64,000 bases of DNA, from NCBI GenBank assembly GCA_963556145.1, contig OY744461.1, positions 6,148,891 through 6,212,890 on the forward strand, given 5' to 3'. How positions within the stretch are numbered: position 1 is the first letter of the stretch; each line of letters starts with the position of its first letter. This stretch comes from Hygrocybe punicea (lineage: Eukaryota > Basidiomycota > Agaricomycetes > Agaricales > Hygrophoraceae). Positions 46,050-56,744 of the stretch are shown here, one piece after another. The notes under the pieces are model-generated. The model did no database searches. It was not told the DNA's origin and was given only the letters and a program-made list of their open reading frames with translations. The position numbers and the translations under genes are program-made.

Positions 46050-46870
46050 TTAGGGTGTAGCACGGGTGACCCATGGGTCTCCAGGCCAGACATTGTACCT
46101 GTACCCATAGACACCGTATGTGTGATTGGTACAGGTCTGCATTACCCGCAGTCAGACATGGGTATGGTAATTACCCATGTCACCATGTGGGTAGTGTCAA
46201 TGACAGTGGCAGTGAGCTCCTCAAGCCCACAAATGAAATGTACACATCAATTGACGTGACAGTTCACATTTGTGGGGCTGCGCTGGGCTGGTTCCATTGT
46301 CTTGTCCCACTGCCATCCTCCCTGCTACACCACCATCATCGTTGCCTTGCTGCTGCCAGTTGGCAGTGGAAGTCATCACTGTTGTTGTTGTTGTGATGGT
46401 AATGGTGGTGCCACAAGACAATGTGTTTAGAACACATCATTCCACTTCTTTGAGGTGCTAAGATGTGAAATGACATGTCAGAGGGCACCGTTTCACATCT
46501 TTGATGTGATAAATTGTGAAATGATGTGTTCTGAAACATCATTTCACAGGCAAGATACCTTGTGAACAATGTCTGCACATCAGTTGTTGCACCAGCCCGT
46601 TTGCGCGAGGTGATAGTTTGAGGGTGGGAGTGGGGATGAGAAATAGGCAATGGCACAGGTACGGGTAACCCGCACGGGTTGCAGGTACGGGTACTGCCAG
46701 GTACGGGTATGGGTTACCTTTTCTGGACCTGGGCAAAACCCATACCCGTAATGGTGGGTCTTGGTATACCCACAGGTAGTGTTTCACACGGGTAACCCTT
46801 GGGTCCAATTTAGGGAACCCGCACCCATAGCTGTGGAAACCGTGGCTAAGCAGGTCAGGGTCCAGTTTCC
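46050..46870. mobile_element. hAT-type relic rich in ACGGGTA words
   Basis: It starts TTAGGGTGTAGCACGGGTGACCC, similar to the end of the 25927-26974 hAT element (TAAGGCACAGCACGGGTATACC). It holds ATCAATTGACGTGACAG like that element, and from 46640 onward a reversed subterminal block with GGTACGGGTA repeats. No clean target duplication was found, so the boundaries are approximate and two relics may be merged. A small palindromic stretch with AGATGTGAAATGA words lies at 46430-46550. Confidence 0.5.
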
Positions 46871-46996
46871 AACGGGTTACATATAAGGGTTAGATGAAAA
46901 CCGCTGACACCGGAGGGTTTCCCCAGTTCCCATGGTTTTCTGTTTTTATAGCACGGCAACACGTTACATACACACAATTATACTAAAAATGTCCAT

Positions 46997-47540
46997 CTAG
47001 CTCGCATCAACATCAATGTCATCCCCAGAGACCTCCTCGCGCTTTCTCTTGTCAGCAATATTCTCATTGACAGCATCAAGGATGTTCTTCACAGAGATCA
47101 AATCATTGCGGAACCAAGAGCCAAGGCAGAGGTGGGCACGAGTCATGTTAGCAGAGAGTCTTTTGTGGGTGAATGGGAGGAGGTGACGGCCATGGGAAAA
47201 GACCCTCTCAACATCTGTGGAAGTGGCTGGACAGTGTATTAGTCAACGCTATATTAACAATAATTGGAAATGTGCCCACGGGGAATGCTGAGATGGTCAA
47301 GCGCCATACGCGAAAGATTTGGGTACATAAAGCGGTTATTGATCCACCATTGAAGGGGATCTGGAATGGTTTCAACAGGATGGTGAAGATATTGATCAAT
47401 CTCATTGCGTTGCTTTTGTGTGCCAACAGACACAGTGGTGAAGTCCATGAAATCATTCGAAGAGGACCCAGCATTAGACTTGGTGGCGTTCTTCATCACT
47501 TCCCCTTTCTGTTCGTAGGTCAATATGTATTCCTCTTGAA
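46997..47540 (-). pseudogene. hAT transposase, C-terminal part (separated from its N-terminus)
   Basis: The hATC dimerisation domain. From 47540 the frame reads EEYILTYEQKGEVMK, then EIDQYLHHPVETIPDPLQW and LSRMALDHLSIP. An intron (GTGGGCAC...GTCCAG) follows, then STDVERVFSHGRHLLPFTH, AHLCLGSWFRNDL and the TAG at 46997-46999. It is intact over this length. At 47541 it is cut by the right end of a hAT element. The cut lies at the same codon triplet (gtt-cNa-gag) as the 3' end of the plus-strand transposase at 33142, so the two are best read as halves of one gene. Confidence 0.85.
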
Positions 47541-47780
47541 TAGTGTTGCCGAAGTTCAGTTCGGTCTGGTTCCGAGCCTTTTTGGCAGAACTGCGAACTG
47601 AACTTCGGGTCCAGTTTGGCGGATGGCCAAACCTGGACCTGGACAGCATCGAACCGTCTCTCCACGTTCGGTCTGGGTTCAGACACGGTCTGAACCCCAG
47701 ACCGAGGTGGGCTCACCCCATGAGCTCCGTTCTCCTCGTGAATGGCACACACGTATCAATTGATACGGCGCTACACTTCA
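47541..47780 (-). mobile_element. Right half of a non-autonomous hAT element (inverted)
   Basis: TAGTGTTGCCGAAGTTCAGTTCGG on the plus strand matches the reversed right end of the element at 48640-50341, including the GGTCTGNGTTCANNCACGGT block. The abutting octamer, minus strand, is TTCAAGAG, one transition away from TTCGAGAG at 33135-33142. The inner end is unclear, with TCAATTGATACG...AAGGTAGTTGGG near 47757-47795. Confidence 0.75.
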
Positions 47781-47789
47781 CAAGGTAGT

Positions 47790-48380
47790 TGGGCTGTGGG
47801 GGAGCTGTCTGGCACTGCTGCTGCTGCTGCTGCTGCTGGCCATCGCTCAGGCATTACCTACCTGCATGTGAGCAGATTTTACAGTATCACTGTGGACACT
47901 GCCTGTATTGACATGTCTAGTGGAAATGCCATTATTTGCTCTGACTCAAAGAACATTTTCATCACCAATCTGGTCCATGGAGTTAACAGTATATGTTCCA
48001 TACTCTGGAACATGTGCAGACATTCTCTCACAATATCTTGCATAGTTACCCCTTGCAAGTGGCAACTCTACAACAGGCCTTTTTTGTGGTAGTTGGGGGA
48101 GATAATGGATTTGCCTGTATATTTGAGTGTCAAAATGGTCAACTGCCCTCACAGCTGAAGCACAATGATAACAGTGATATGGTGCAAGTTGTCATAGTAA
48201 GTTTGATAAATTGTTGGCTCTCAAGTTCTGATATAAACACCTCCACAGACCCATTGGGAATGCAAAGTGCTCCCAGATTGCCATGGGCTCCTCCGGTGGT
48301 TCCAGCAAAGGCTCCACCAATATTTGGTTGACTTTGCACCCACAGGTGAGTTGCATTGCCCTCAGCTAAAGTGTTAATAA
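47790..48380 (+). pseudogene. WD40-type protein remnant
   Basis: The plus reading shows SGNAIICSDSKNIFITNLVHG, then a frame change to QVATLQQAFFVVVGGDNGFA followed by CIFECQNGQLPSQLKHND. This is the blade pattern of a beta-propeller (…VVGGDNG…IFE…TGQL). Related agaric WD40-like proteins have this order, from memory. A CTG trinucleotide run (47815-47838) precedes it. It has stops and frame changes, and the 5' part is missing next to the hAT half-element. Confidence 0.45.
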
Positions 48381-49249
48381 GTGTTAATATATGCCTACTA
48401 GGAATATGCTGGTAGTACTCCCATGAGGATAAGAGCCTGACATCATACAGGATGCTGTCTCTTCTCCAAGTTGTCCTCATTGTTGGTTTCACTAGTATTA
48501 TTGTGATGGTGGCTCATTATTATCTTCCTCTCTCCGATAATGCAACTGTTGCCCTTCTCTTGAAGCAAATCAGCAGGTAACTTTAGTACTATGTTGTATA
48601 CTTTTGTTAGTAGTACTAAAATTGAATGCCTCATGTGCTTAGTGATGCCAAAGTTCAGTTCTGCTTCAGCCCTTTGGCTGAACTGAACTGCTGGTTCGGT
48701 TTGTGGTTCTGACACTGACATGCAGTTCAAACCATGTTCAAACATGGTTCAAACTGCGAACTGTAACATATATTTACCTCCATAGATACTCATTTAGATA
48801 CTTAATTTTTCGCATTTTTTTGTACGTAGTCACGTGAACTTAGATCATGTGACCTTGAACATACATGCATGACACTTCAATTTCCACTCAACACTCAACA
48901 ACCATGGTAAGTAATGGCTTGATTTCATATTTTGCTGACATTTTCTTACATATAGAACAGCCCCCCATGGCCCACCTTGACCGCATAAATAAGACACCCA
49001 CGGTCAACTCCACCCAACAACCTCCCTCATGTTCCAATGCGAGTCAGAGTGAATCAATGGCAGCAGTGGCAGCAGCAGCAATGGCAGGGGCAACACCAGC
49101 AATGCCACCACCCTGACAATGATGACAGCCAAATGACCCCCAGCAACCGCAATCACAACCGCAACAGCAGCAGCAATGCCAGCAGCAGCAGCAGAGCAAC
49201 ACCGGCGGCAGCAGCAACCTGCCGCCTCAAACGATGACGACAATGATGA

Positions 49250-49320
49250 TGATGACAACAACAACAACGATGATGACAACAATGATGACAACAATGACAA
49301 TGAAAACAACAACAACAATG

Positions 49321-49359
<39 letters not shown>

Positions 49360-49377
49360 AAAACAACAACAACAATG

Positions 49378-49416
<39 letters not shown>

Positions 49417-49455
49417 ACAACAACAACAACAACAACAACAACAATGACAACGACA
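49250..49455. repeat. (CAA)n/(ACAATG) microsatellite
   Basis: About 200 bases of imperfect ACAACA and ACAATG triplets inside the hAT element. Open in all forward frames for that reason alone, so no protein is claimed. Confidence 0.9.
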
Positions 49456-49616
49456 ACGACAATGATGATGACAGTCAATTGACCCCCGGTGAACAGCAAT
49501 CACGGCAAGGCGAAAGTGAGGTCGAGCACAGAGAACTTGAAGGGGATGATGAGCACGAAGACAGATGGAAATGGCCAGCACAAGGAGAGGTATGACCAAG
49601 ACCCAACCCGAATTTA

Positions 49617-50052
49617 GGCAAATGCAAGGGTTTATCCTCAGTGTAACAAGGATTTTCAAGGATTTTGCTTTTACCATCTCAGATTTGAGATAATTGTGAA
49701 TTGTTCTATATGTCCAAGAAGATTATGTCTATCCCTTCCAGGATCCTTGATGCTTTGGGTTATATTAACATTCTAGATGCTTTAATTCTTCATATCAACT
49801 GCCAAGGATACGCTATATCCATAACTCCAAGTAACTCCAAGGTTTGATGGATATAGCGTATCCTCGGCAGTTGATATGAAGAATTAAAGCATCTAGAATG
49901 TTAATATAACCCAAAGCATCAAGGATCCTGGAAGGGATAGACATAATCTTCTTGGTCATATAGAAAAATTCACAATTATCTCAAATCTGAGATGGTAAAA
50001 GCAAAATCCTTGAAAATCCTTGTTACACCAAGGATATATCCTTGCATTTGCC
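49617..50052. mobile_element. 436-base foldback MITE nested in the hAT element, TA duplication
   Basis: Arms of about 210 bases match as inverted repeats (GGCAAATGCAAGG...CCTTGCATTTGCC; AACATTCTAGATGCTTTAAT appears in both orientations) around a short loop near 49830. TA lies on both sides (49615-49616, 50053-50054), as in Tc1/mariner-type MITEs. Confidence 0.85.
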
Positions 50053-50462
50053 TAGACCTGATGGCCTGTCTGTTTGCCCCCCTCCATGTCTGTTTGTCCC
50101 CCTCAGCTTCTCCCAACCCCAGTCCCATGTCAATTGAGGTGGCGCTGCAGCTTGTGAGGAATTTTAGGGATGGTTCGCAGTTTAAACCGTGCTTGAACAC
50201 AGACCAAACATGTCGAAACCGTTTGACACAGTTCCGGTTCAGGTTCAGACCAAAGGCGGAACTGGACTGGCAGTTTCAGTTTCAGTTTCGATTTTCCAAA
50301 AAAGTCAGAAAACTGGACCAAACTGAACTTCAGCAATACTACATGTGCTTCATGTGCCATCCAAACTAGTTACCATAAAAGCTAGTTACCATAAAAGCTA
50401 GAATAATTTGTCACTTTCCTCTTTTTTGTGTTTCATAATTGACCACTATTTGGTAATCCAAG

Positions 50463-50595
50463 TTAAGAGTTCTTTTAATTGATTAAAAGACTCATTCTTA
50501 TCAGATCTGGTTCAGTGAGGGTTCATAATTAATGAATTAATAAATAAATAAAGTTGATCTCCTATAGACAAATTTTTTTTGGAGAAGAGATCACT
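50463..50595 (-). repeat. Inverted copy of the 44745-44885 repeat
   Basis: GTTCTTTTAATTGATTAAAAGA, CAGATCTGGTTCAGTGAGGGTT and TATAGACAAATTTTTTTTGG are the reverse complements, in reverse order, of words in 44745-44885. Confidence 0.65.
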
Positions 50596-50679
50596 TCAGT
50601 CCACCACTATTGTACATCTCGTTAGATGTAACATAACAGTATGTTGTGTTCCATCTAAGTGTTCTATGAGGCCTGGTCT

Positions 50680-51240
50680 TCCCAGGGACATTTCACCCAT
50701 GGGATATATTTTCAGACCAAGGCTAAAATGGGACACTTTCAAAGGAGGCCCAGCAGATGATTAAATATCCCAAGGGATAGTTTTAAAAGAGAAGCATGGT
50801 CTAAATATAAGTACCATGGGATTCTAGAGCTTATATTTGGCTAAAGTAAGGGACAATATATATTTCAAGAATCTACAAAATCATAGTCTAAGGGATATGT
50901 TACCAATGCAGAAGACTGTGGGACACTGACTGGCACACAAATGTGTCCCATGGGACATTTAGTCTACTATGAATATTTCTCATGGGATACTTTGATTTTG
51001 AAGAAATATACTATAGGACATTTATTTGACTGTGAATATTTCCCATGGGATATAAATGTGTTCCATGGGATGCTTCCATTAATTCAACTTATACCACGGG
51101 AAATTTATTCTACCGTGGATATAAGAAATCCCATGGGATTTCTTAAATCTGTACTATGGACCATAAATATCACCCATGTGATATTTATTCTCCACTAGTA
51201 TGTCCCAGGGGACATTTATTCTCCCAGACATGACTTGTCC
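50680..51240. repeat. Array of CCCATGGGA palindromic words
   Basis: At least eight occurrences of CCATGGGA or close forms (CATGGGATAT, CCCATGGGACATTTA, TCCCAGGGGACATTTATTC), spaced roughly 30-60 bases and alternating with ATTTATTCT. No coding potential. The class is unknown. Confidence 0.6.
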
Positions 51241-51364
51241 ATTGTATTCACCCACATGTCTGCATAAAAATTCTACCAATAAACCAAATATTGTCCTTAC
51301 CAATCAAGGGGTATAAGAGCTGGAGCTCAATCTGATGGATCAACCTTACTATATTAGTCCATTC

Positions 51365-54300
51365 TTAATCATCATCATCACTCCCACTTTCGTCAGTTAT
51401 CGCAACTTCTCTGTAACGGGAGGGGCCTGCTTCGGACGTGGTTGCCAGTTTGCTGCCGCCCTTTACCCATCGGTTGGAGGCACCATGGTCCCTGTTCCTA
51501 TGACCTTGAACATCATCCACATAGCGAGACCGTTTTGTTGGTTGCATTAACGGGCTTGAAGCGGGTGCAAGAAAATATTTCTTTGGTGGGTAATGTCTCT
51601 TGGACTCATTGGGATGGGCACCTTGCTTAGGGGCATGATATTCACCAACAGCCCGTCGATACTGTTTCTCGCTCAGCATTTCTGAGGTATCATCCTCGGA
51701 ATCCACCCTATGGCGCTTGTCGTTCCTTTGGTCATCAGTCGTGGATTCATCCTCACTGTAAGTCTGCTTCTGATGATAACGGTGGGGGTTTCTGCTGGCG
51801 CGACAAGTGCCATCATCTGACTCAAGCCCATTTTCATCAAGGACTTCCTGTTCCGTTGACTTGCGGTTGACACAATCACAGGGCTGTCGGACATGTGCCC
51901 CCATTTGCTGGGCTGTATCCTCAGATGCATGACCATCATCCCAACTGACATCTTTCTGTTTAGAGGTCATGGAGCCATGCCTGGCATGAAACTTCTTGTC
52001 AACATGGGAAGCCCATTCTGGGCAATCCTTGAGGAGCCAGAGAGCAACACTGGAGCTTGATACAACTAATGGTATGATCCTCTTGACAGGGTCGTTGTCA
52101 GGGTGAGCAATATCATCTGCACTGTAGTTCAGAAAAACTCATGTTTGAGTCGGGAATTGCACACCTTCACTCCATGACACGATGTGCGGAAAGATATTTT
52201 TTGTATTATTGTTCTTCACATTCTCGATGTAGCCCCCAACAAGGAGGTTAAGTGATCGAGAGCCTAATGCCTTGAAGTTAAAACCCAGCCCAGGCAGTGT
52301 GACGTCGTTGGGCCAACCCTGAAGGCAGAGATGGTGGTTCGCAGCAGTCTTCAGCCACTTCGGCCAGTGAATTTTCTTCCCAACCACCCCATCAAGTTTA
52401 TCTGTAACAATTTCAGCAAAAAATACAATGAATCTCGCAGGAAATATGTACCAAGACTCTCCTGCATCATGGCTGTGAAAACATGGTGATCACGATCATG
52501 ATTGGCTTCTTGGCCTTGGCATTCTACATCAAGGGTCACTGCTGGCATATTTAACCCTCTCTTACGATACACAATGGATCTGGCAAGGGTGTCAGGCAAG
52601 GGAGTATTGTAAAGTGCAGGAACTCACTTGACACCGGTAGTTATCGTGTCTAGAATTCGCCGGAGGTCAAGGTTGTGGGTCTTGATCAACTTGAACATGC
52701 CATACCAGTGTAGACGATGGCGCCAACAACTTCAATTTCCTCTAAATTTCGATATGATGATGCCTGAGAGTGAAGTGAGAAGACTGCGAACACATGTAGT
52801 TGATGCTCACCAAGTTGGTAAATTGATCCTTCGCAGTCTGCATCGTCGCCACAACCAACTTGAGGGTATGAGGTCCACCAGTCTCAGACTTGTCCAAGGC
52901 ATCCATGAAATCCCAAATGGGTTTCACACAGGGTGCACAGTAGCATACCATGTCACACAGTATCTTGAAAGTACTTGACAAGTATACTAAATATCATTAC
53001 CGTAACATTCAACATGGTATTGTAACAGTATTCAGACATAAACTACAATACTTGTGCTCAAATTCATCTGAAGGTATGAAGGCAAATGAGACTTATACCT
53101 TTTCAATAACATCAAGCCTTTTGTTTCACTACTTTTACTGTATCTACAGCAAAGTACCGTATAGTTCGGATAGAATACTTGCAGCCTAAGATGAATAAAA
53201 GTATTAAACTAGTAAGGAAGTTGTGCCACTTTCACTACTAGGATACCTTTTGAATCCTTTCAAGATACAGTGTGAAATAGTATAGTACTGTTGCCATATT
53301 GTAGATTTAAGATACTGTGTCAATACTTTTAAGATACTTTTATTATAATAAAAGTACTGAAACAGTATCTTAAAAGTATTGACACAGTATCTTAAATCTA
53401 CAATATGGCAACAGTACTATACTATTTCACACTGTATCTTGAAAGGATTCAAAAGGTATCCTAGTAGTGAAAGTGGCACAACTTCCTTACTAGTTTAATA
53501 CTTTTATTCATCTTAGGCTGCAAGTATTCTATCCGAACTATACGGTACTTTGCTGTAGATACAGTAAAAGTAGTGAAACAAAAGGCTTGATGTTATTGAA
53601 AAGGTATAAGTCTCATTTGCCTTCATACCTTCAGATGAATTTGAGCACAAGTATTGTAGTTTATGTCTGAATACTGTTACAATACCATGTTGAATGTTAC
53701 GGTAATGATATTTAGTATACTTGTCAAGTACTTTCAAGATACTGTGTGACATGGTATGCTACTGTGCACCCTGTGTCATGACTTCAGCACATTGAGTGGG
53801 GTCCTCAATTGATAATACCATGTTCTTATAGGCTTTATGCATGGTTTTGCCATATTCTGTGTAGCTTTCTGCACTCAGGGAATTAGCTGCAAGCATGGTG
53901 TAAGCACGAATAACTTACGGCCATCATTAGGATGGTGGTGTGCATACCACTTCTTGAACATGTTGAAGGGGTTCTTTGAGCGAGATGTACAAATACCTAG
54001 GCCAGCCACCAGCATAATTTCCTGCGTGCTCTTCTTGTGTTTGTAAGCAATTTGCTCAGCCTCTGCAGTGACTCTGGCAGCAAACACCTGTGCCTCTGCC
54101 TTAGCTGCCTTGGATAGTGGTCCCAGGGATTTGGTCCAATGGTCCTCGGGAGCATCATTCACCTCTTCATCACCATCGTCCGCATCCTGTGGGGCATGGG
54201 TCGACTCATTGGTAGGTAATCGAAATGCAGAGTTGTGATCCTCTGTAACAGCATCCCTGGAGAGTTCATGGTCTACGCGTGCATCCTCTGATTCCATATC

Positions 54301-54990
54301 ACTAGCTTTATGGCCTTGTTCAGTCTCCCTGCGACACTCAGCTGCTTTCACCTGCCATGCCTCAGAGTAGTCGCTGCTGGATGTTCAGACTCCTCTAATG
54401 TAATAGTTAACAGCCGAGGCATCATTGAGACGACTAAGTATGAACCAGGTTGGTCATGGGACCCTTCCCGCTGGGAAAAATGAGTGTCCAGGGTCCCTTT
54501 GGCACTAATGGATTCATGCAGGGAGGGAGCAATTTCCTCATCGGCGGCCTGCACATGAAGTAAAGAATAAAAGCTCAAGTCAGCTGAAGGCACAGAAAAC
54601 AAACTGAATACTCACCTGAGGCACCTGGCCCTCAGCATCTGTATCAAGTCCATCACCGACCACTGCATTGCCTTCATCGTCGAGTACACCCTCAACAGCC
54701 GCGTCCTCAGTACCCTTCGCCTGATCGGGATCTCCTTTGTCCACCTCCAGCGCATGTACTCCGTTGAGCATGTCCAATGCGTTGGATCCTTTTTCAGCAC
54801 CAGGGCTACCAGGAGCTCGTGGTTGGTGGGGAGAATCCATGGTGTCCCCATTCGACGTGCCATTCACAGGGAGCGGGGCTCTTCCTTGTCTTTCGTGAAC
54901 ACTTCTGCAGGAAGAGAATTTGGAGTTCCCCTTCGAGTGCACAAAACGCAATTCCATGGTGGGTGCATGCTGGGAAGACCATAGTTGGCA
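51365..54990 (-). pseudogene. Unknown multi-exon gene broken by a palindromic MITE
   Basis: It starts near the ATG at about 54955 (MELRFVHSKGNSKFSS) and ends at 51365 with a Ser/Asp-rich tail (ITDESGSDDDD). N-terminal exons are acidic. A helical exon follows (KAEAQVFAARVTAEAEQIA, PFNMFKKWYAHHHPNDGR), then AEVMKPIWDFMDALDKSETG and HTLKLVVATMQTAKDQFTN. Then IEVVGAIVYTG, IHWPKWLKTAANHHLCLQGW, and a basic-acidic C-terminal exon from about 51970. These blocks recall an abundant unnamed agaric protein family, from memory; function unknown. Discounting the insertion 52927-53775 and one TCA copy, the frame reads straight through ...AEVMKPIWDF. A stop in the exon ending near 52140 may mark another intron or lesion. 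Confidence 0.6.
52927..53775. mobile_element. 849-base near-perfect palindrome (foldback MITE)
   Basis: The two arms of about 420 bases are inverted copies; for example, 52950-53189 and 53513-53752 would encode identical 79-residue peptides on opposite strands. Ends are CACAGGGTGCACAG, and TCA flanks both sides (52924-52926, 53776-53778). Three-base duplication plus a CAC start fits a CACTA/EnSpm-like MITE. The centre is TTATTATAATAA at 53340-53351. Confidence 0.9.
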
Positions 54991-55013
54991 CGGTGCATTA
55001 ATGCCCATGGCGG

Positions 55014-55176
55014 TGCAGCAGTAGCTGCTAGCCCCTAGGACCCTGGAGACCCTTAGCCAGTAGATTCCCTTTCCTGTAGTAGCTTAGTCATCTATCCTTT
55101 GGTTTTCCTTAGCTTTCCCCTCCCAGCCGCAGCTCCCTGTGAGCTCTTCCCCTGAGGTCCGGAGATCCGTTCTCCA
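55014..55176 (+). repeat. 5' LTR of element B
   Basis: 163 bases, TGCAGCAGTAGCTGC...CGTTCTCCA. It nearly matches 57110-57272, with a few substitutions (CCCTGGAGAC/CCCCGGATAC, CCGCAGCTCCCTG/CCGTGGCTCCCTC). Confidence 0.9.
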
Positions 55177-55179
55177 ACA

Positions 55180-55193
55180 TGGTGATGAGAGTG
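55180..55193 (+). promoter_or_regulatory. Primer-binding site of element B
   Basis: TGGTGATGAGAGTG, identical to the site of element A at 9973-9960; TGG fits a tRNA CCA end. I could not name the tRNA. Confidence 0.7.
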
Positions 55194-55466
55194 ATTCAAG
55201 CCACACAACTGTAGGACCAGATCTCGAAAGGATCAACACACGAAATTTCAAACACAGAAGGAAACTTGTCAGGAAATCACAAATGAAGCGTGAAACGCAA
55301 CAGAATCAACACCACCCGTCTCACTTTACTCTTCATCTTTCATTCCTCATTGTTCCATCTTATTTTCTCGCATTTGACTTTGGTTCAAACTTTTTCATGT
55401 GCCTGGATTACCCATTTTCCTGAAGACTTAGTGTCCATACATTTATTCTAACTACGCGACTACACT

Positions 55467-55976
55467 ATGGCCCCCAAAACACGAAACCCCAAGATCAAGA
55501 AGACGGAGAAGGAGCTCCACGCCAAACGCGACGCGCGGATACAAGAGCTACAAAAGCGTTTAGCAGAAGAACACGAGGAGAAAGAGAAAAACGTGGAGAA
55601 AAAGGTGAAGGAAAAGAAGAGACAGAAAGAAAAACAGACACAGCAAGTGCTCCGTCATGCAATGGAAGGTACGCACCTCGAATCAACGGCTCAGGACTCA
55701 CAACAGGCAGAAAACACGCAGCCAACAATGGGCGCAAAACCATTTGCATCCCCCACTCGGCCAACCACATCCCAAGTCCCCACAGCATCGACGGCACCCC
55801 CGTCAACCGTTTCACAGACACCAATGCAGCCCGCACGCGCCCCAACAAGCCCGCCATCACCCAACGCGACCACCACGTCACCACTTGCCCAAACGCAGCC
55901 GCTTCCGCGTATGCAACCAACGGCACCCCAAAAGGCAACCAGGATACCCAGAACGCCCCACGCACAACCCCAATGA
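55467..55976 (+). CDS. Element B frame 1: coiled coil plus Pro/Thr-rich tail
   Basis: 169 residues from ATG (MAPKTRNPKIKKTEKELH). The first 70 residues are a Lys/Glu coiled coil (RIQELQKRLAEEHEEKEKN); the rest is Pro/Thr/Gln-rich low complexity. It sits where gag would be and might be a gag-like packaging protein; no zinc knuckle or capsid motif is seen. The coiled coil resembles in style, not in sequence, the antisense gene product at 36544. The 56000-56740 stretch continues with repetitive Pro/His text in shifting frames. Confidence 0.5.
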   Translation: MAPKTRNPKIKKTEKELHAKRDARIQELQKRLAEEHEEKEKNVEKKVKEKKRQKEKQTQQVLRHAMEGTHLESTAQDSQQAENTQPTMGAKPFASPTRPTTSQVPTASTAPPSTVSQTPMQPARAPTSPPSPNATTTSPLAQTQPLPRMQPTAPQKATRIPRTPHAQPQ

Positions 55977-56744
55977 CCAGCCCCGTCGCTGTTGACCCAA
56001 GGACAGCCAACATGAATGGCTGTGTGCCCAAACGAGCCCCAGTCCAGCCCAGCCACGACCGCCACGTCATCACCAGCCCCCACACGTCGAGAAACACCCC
56101 ACGTCCCAGCAGTGACCCCCTACACATTGATAAGACCCACACCACATCCCCGACATCCAACGACACCACAATATGCATCAACCATGCCCCAAAACGCGTC
56201 ATAAGGCCCCCATCGCGTGCCCAATGCCCGGCCCCATCTCTTTCGACCCAGGAACAGCCGACGCGAGCGCCCACGTGCCCAAACAAACCCTGGCTGAGCC
56301 CAACCGCGACCGACACATCAACCACGCCCCAGAATGCGCCGTGAATGGCCCCAGAGACATCCCAAGCCCCCTACACGCCCCAAAACGCACTGCGAGCGCC
56401 CCCACACACGCCCCGTACTCCGTATAGGCCCCAAAATACATCGCGAATGCACCCCGAAGCCCCAGAACGTGATATACCACCCCCAGTGCCGCCGTTGGCC
56501 CCCATTTATGTCTCACAGATTCAAGGTACATACAAACGTGACTTTTCAGATCTATGTACAGGTGCTCAACCCTGGAGCAGCACCCACTGCCGCAACCGTC
56601 ACCTGTTACCCCAACCCCATGCCTGTCACCCGTTTCCCAACCCAGTACAGCCCCCCCACCAACCAGTTCCCACTGAAATTATCCCACCGATCGCACCGCC
56701 CCCACAACTCGTCAACACAGGTACTCAGACTATGGAAGATGAAT

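Larger units (their letters stand above)
48640..50341. mobile_element. Complete non-autonomous hAT element, 1702 bases
   Basis: Ends TAGTGATGCCAAAGTTCAGTT and, reversed, TAGTATTGCTGAAGTTCAGTT, flanked by a perfect eight-base duplication CATGTGCT (48632-48639, 50342-50349). Subterminal GGTTCA/TGAACC repeats. Inside is a leader with an intron-like GTAAGTAATGG...ATAG, then Gln/Asn-type low-complexity DNA, and a nested foldback at 49617-50052. No transposase; it would depend on a hAT enzyme such as the split one in this window. Confidence 0.93.

Noticed and set aside
49153..49677. Long Leu/Val/Cys/Asn/Thr homopolymer-like frames on both strands
   Set aside because: They arise from the (CAA)n/(ACAATG) microsatellite, which is open in every frame; no evidence of coding.
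52950..53752. Two identical 79-residue frames on opposite strands
   Set aside because: They are the two arms of one palindrome, not a gene pair.
55495..56531. Minus-strand Gly/Val/Trp-rich frames opposite element B interior
   Set aside because: Complement of Pro-rich plus-strand low-complexity DNA; the plus strand is set by LTR, primer site and purine tract.
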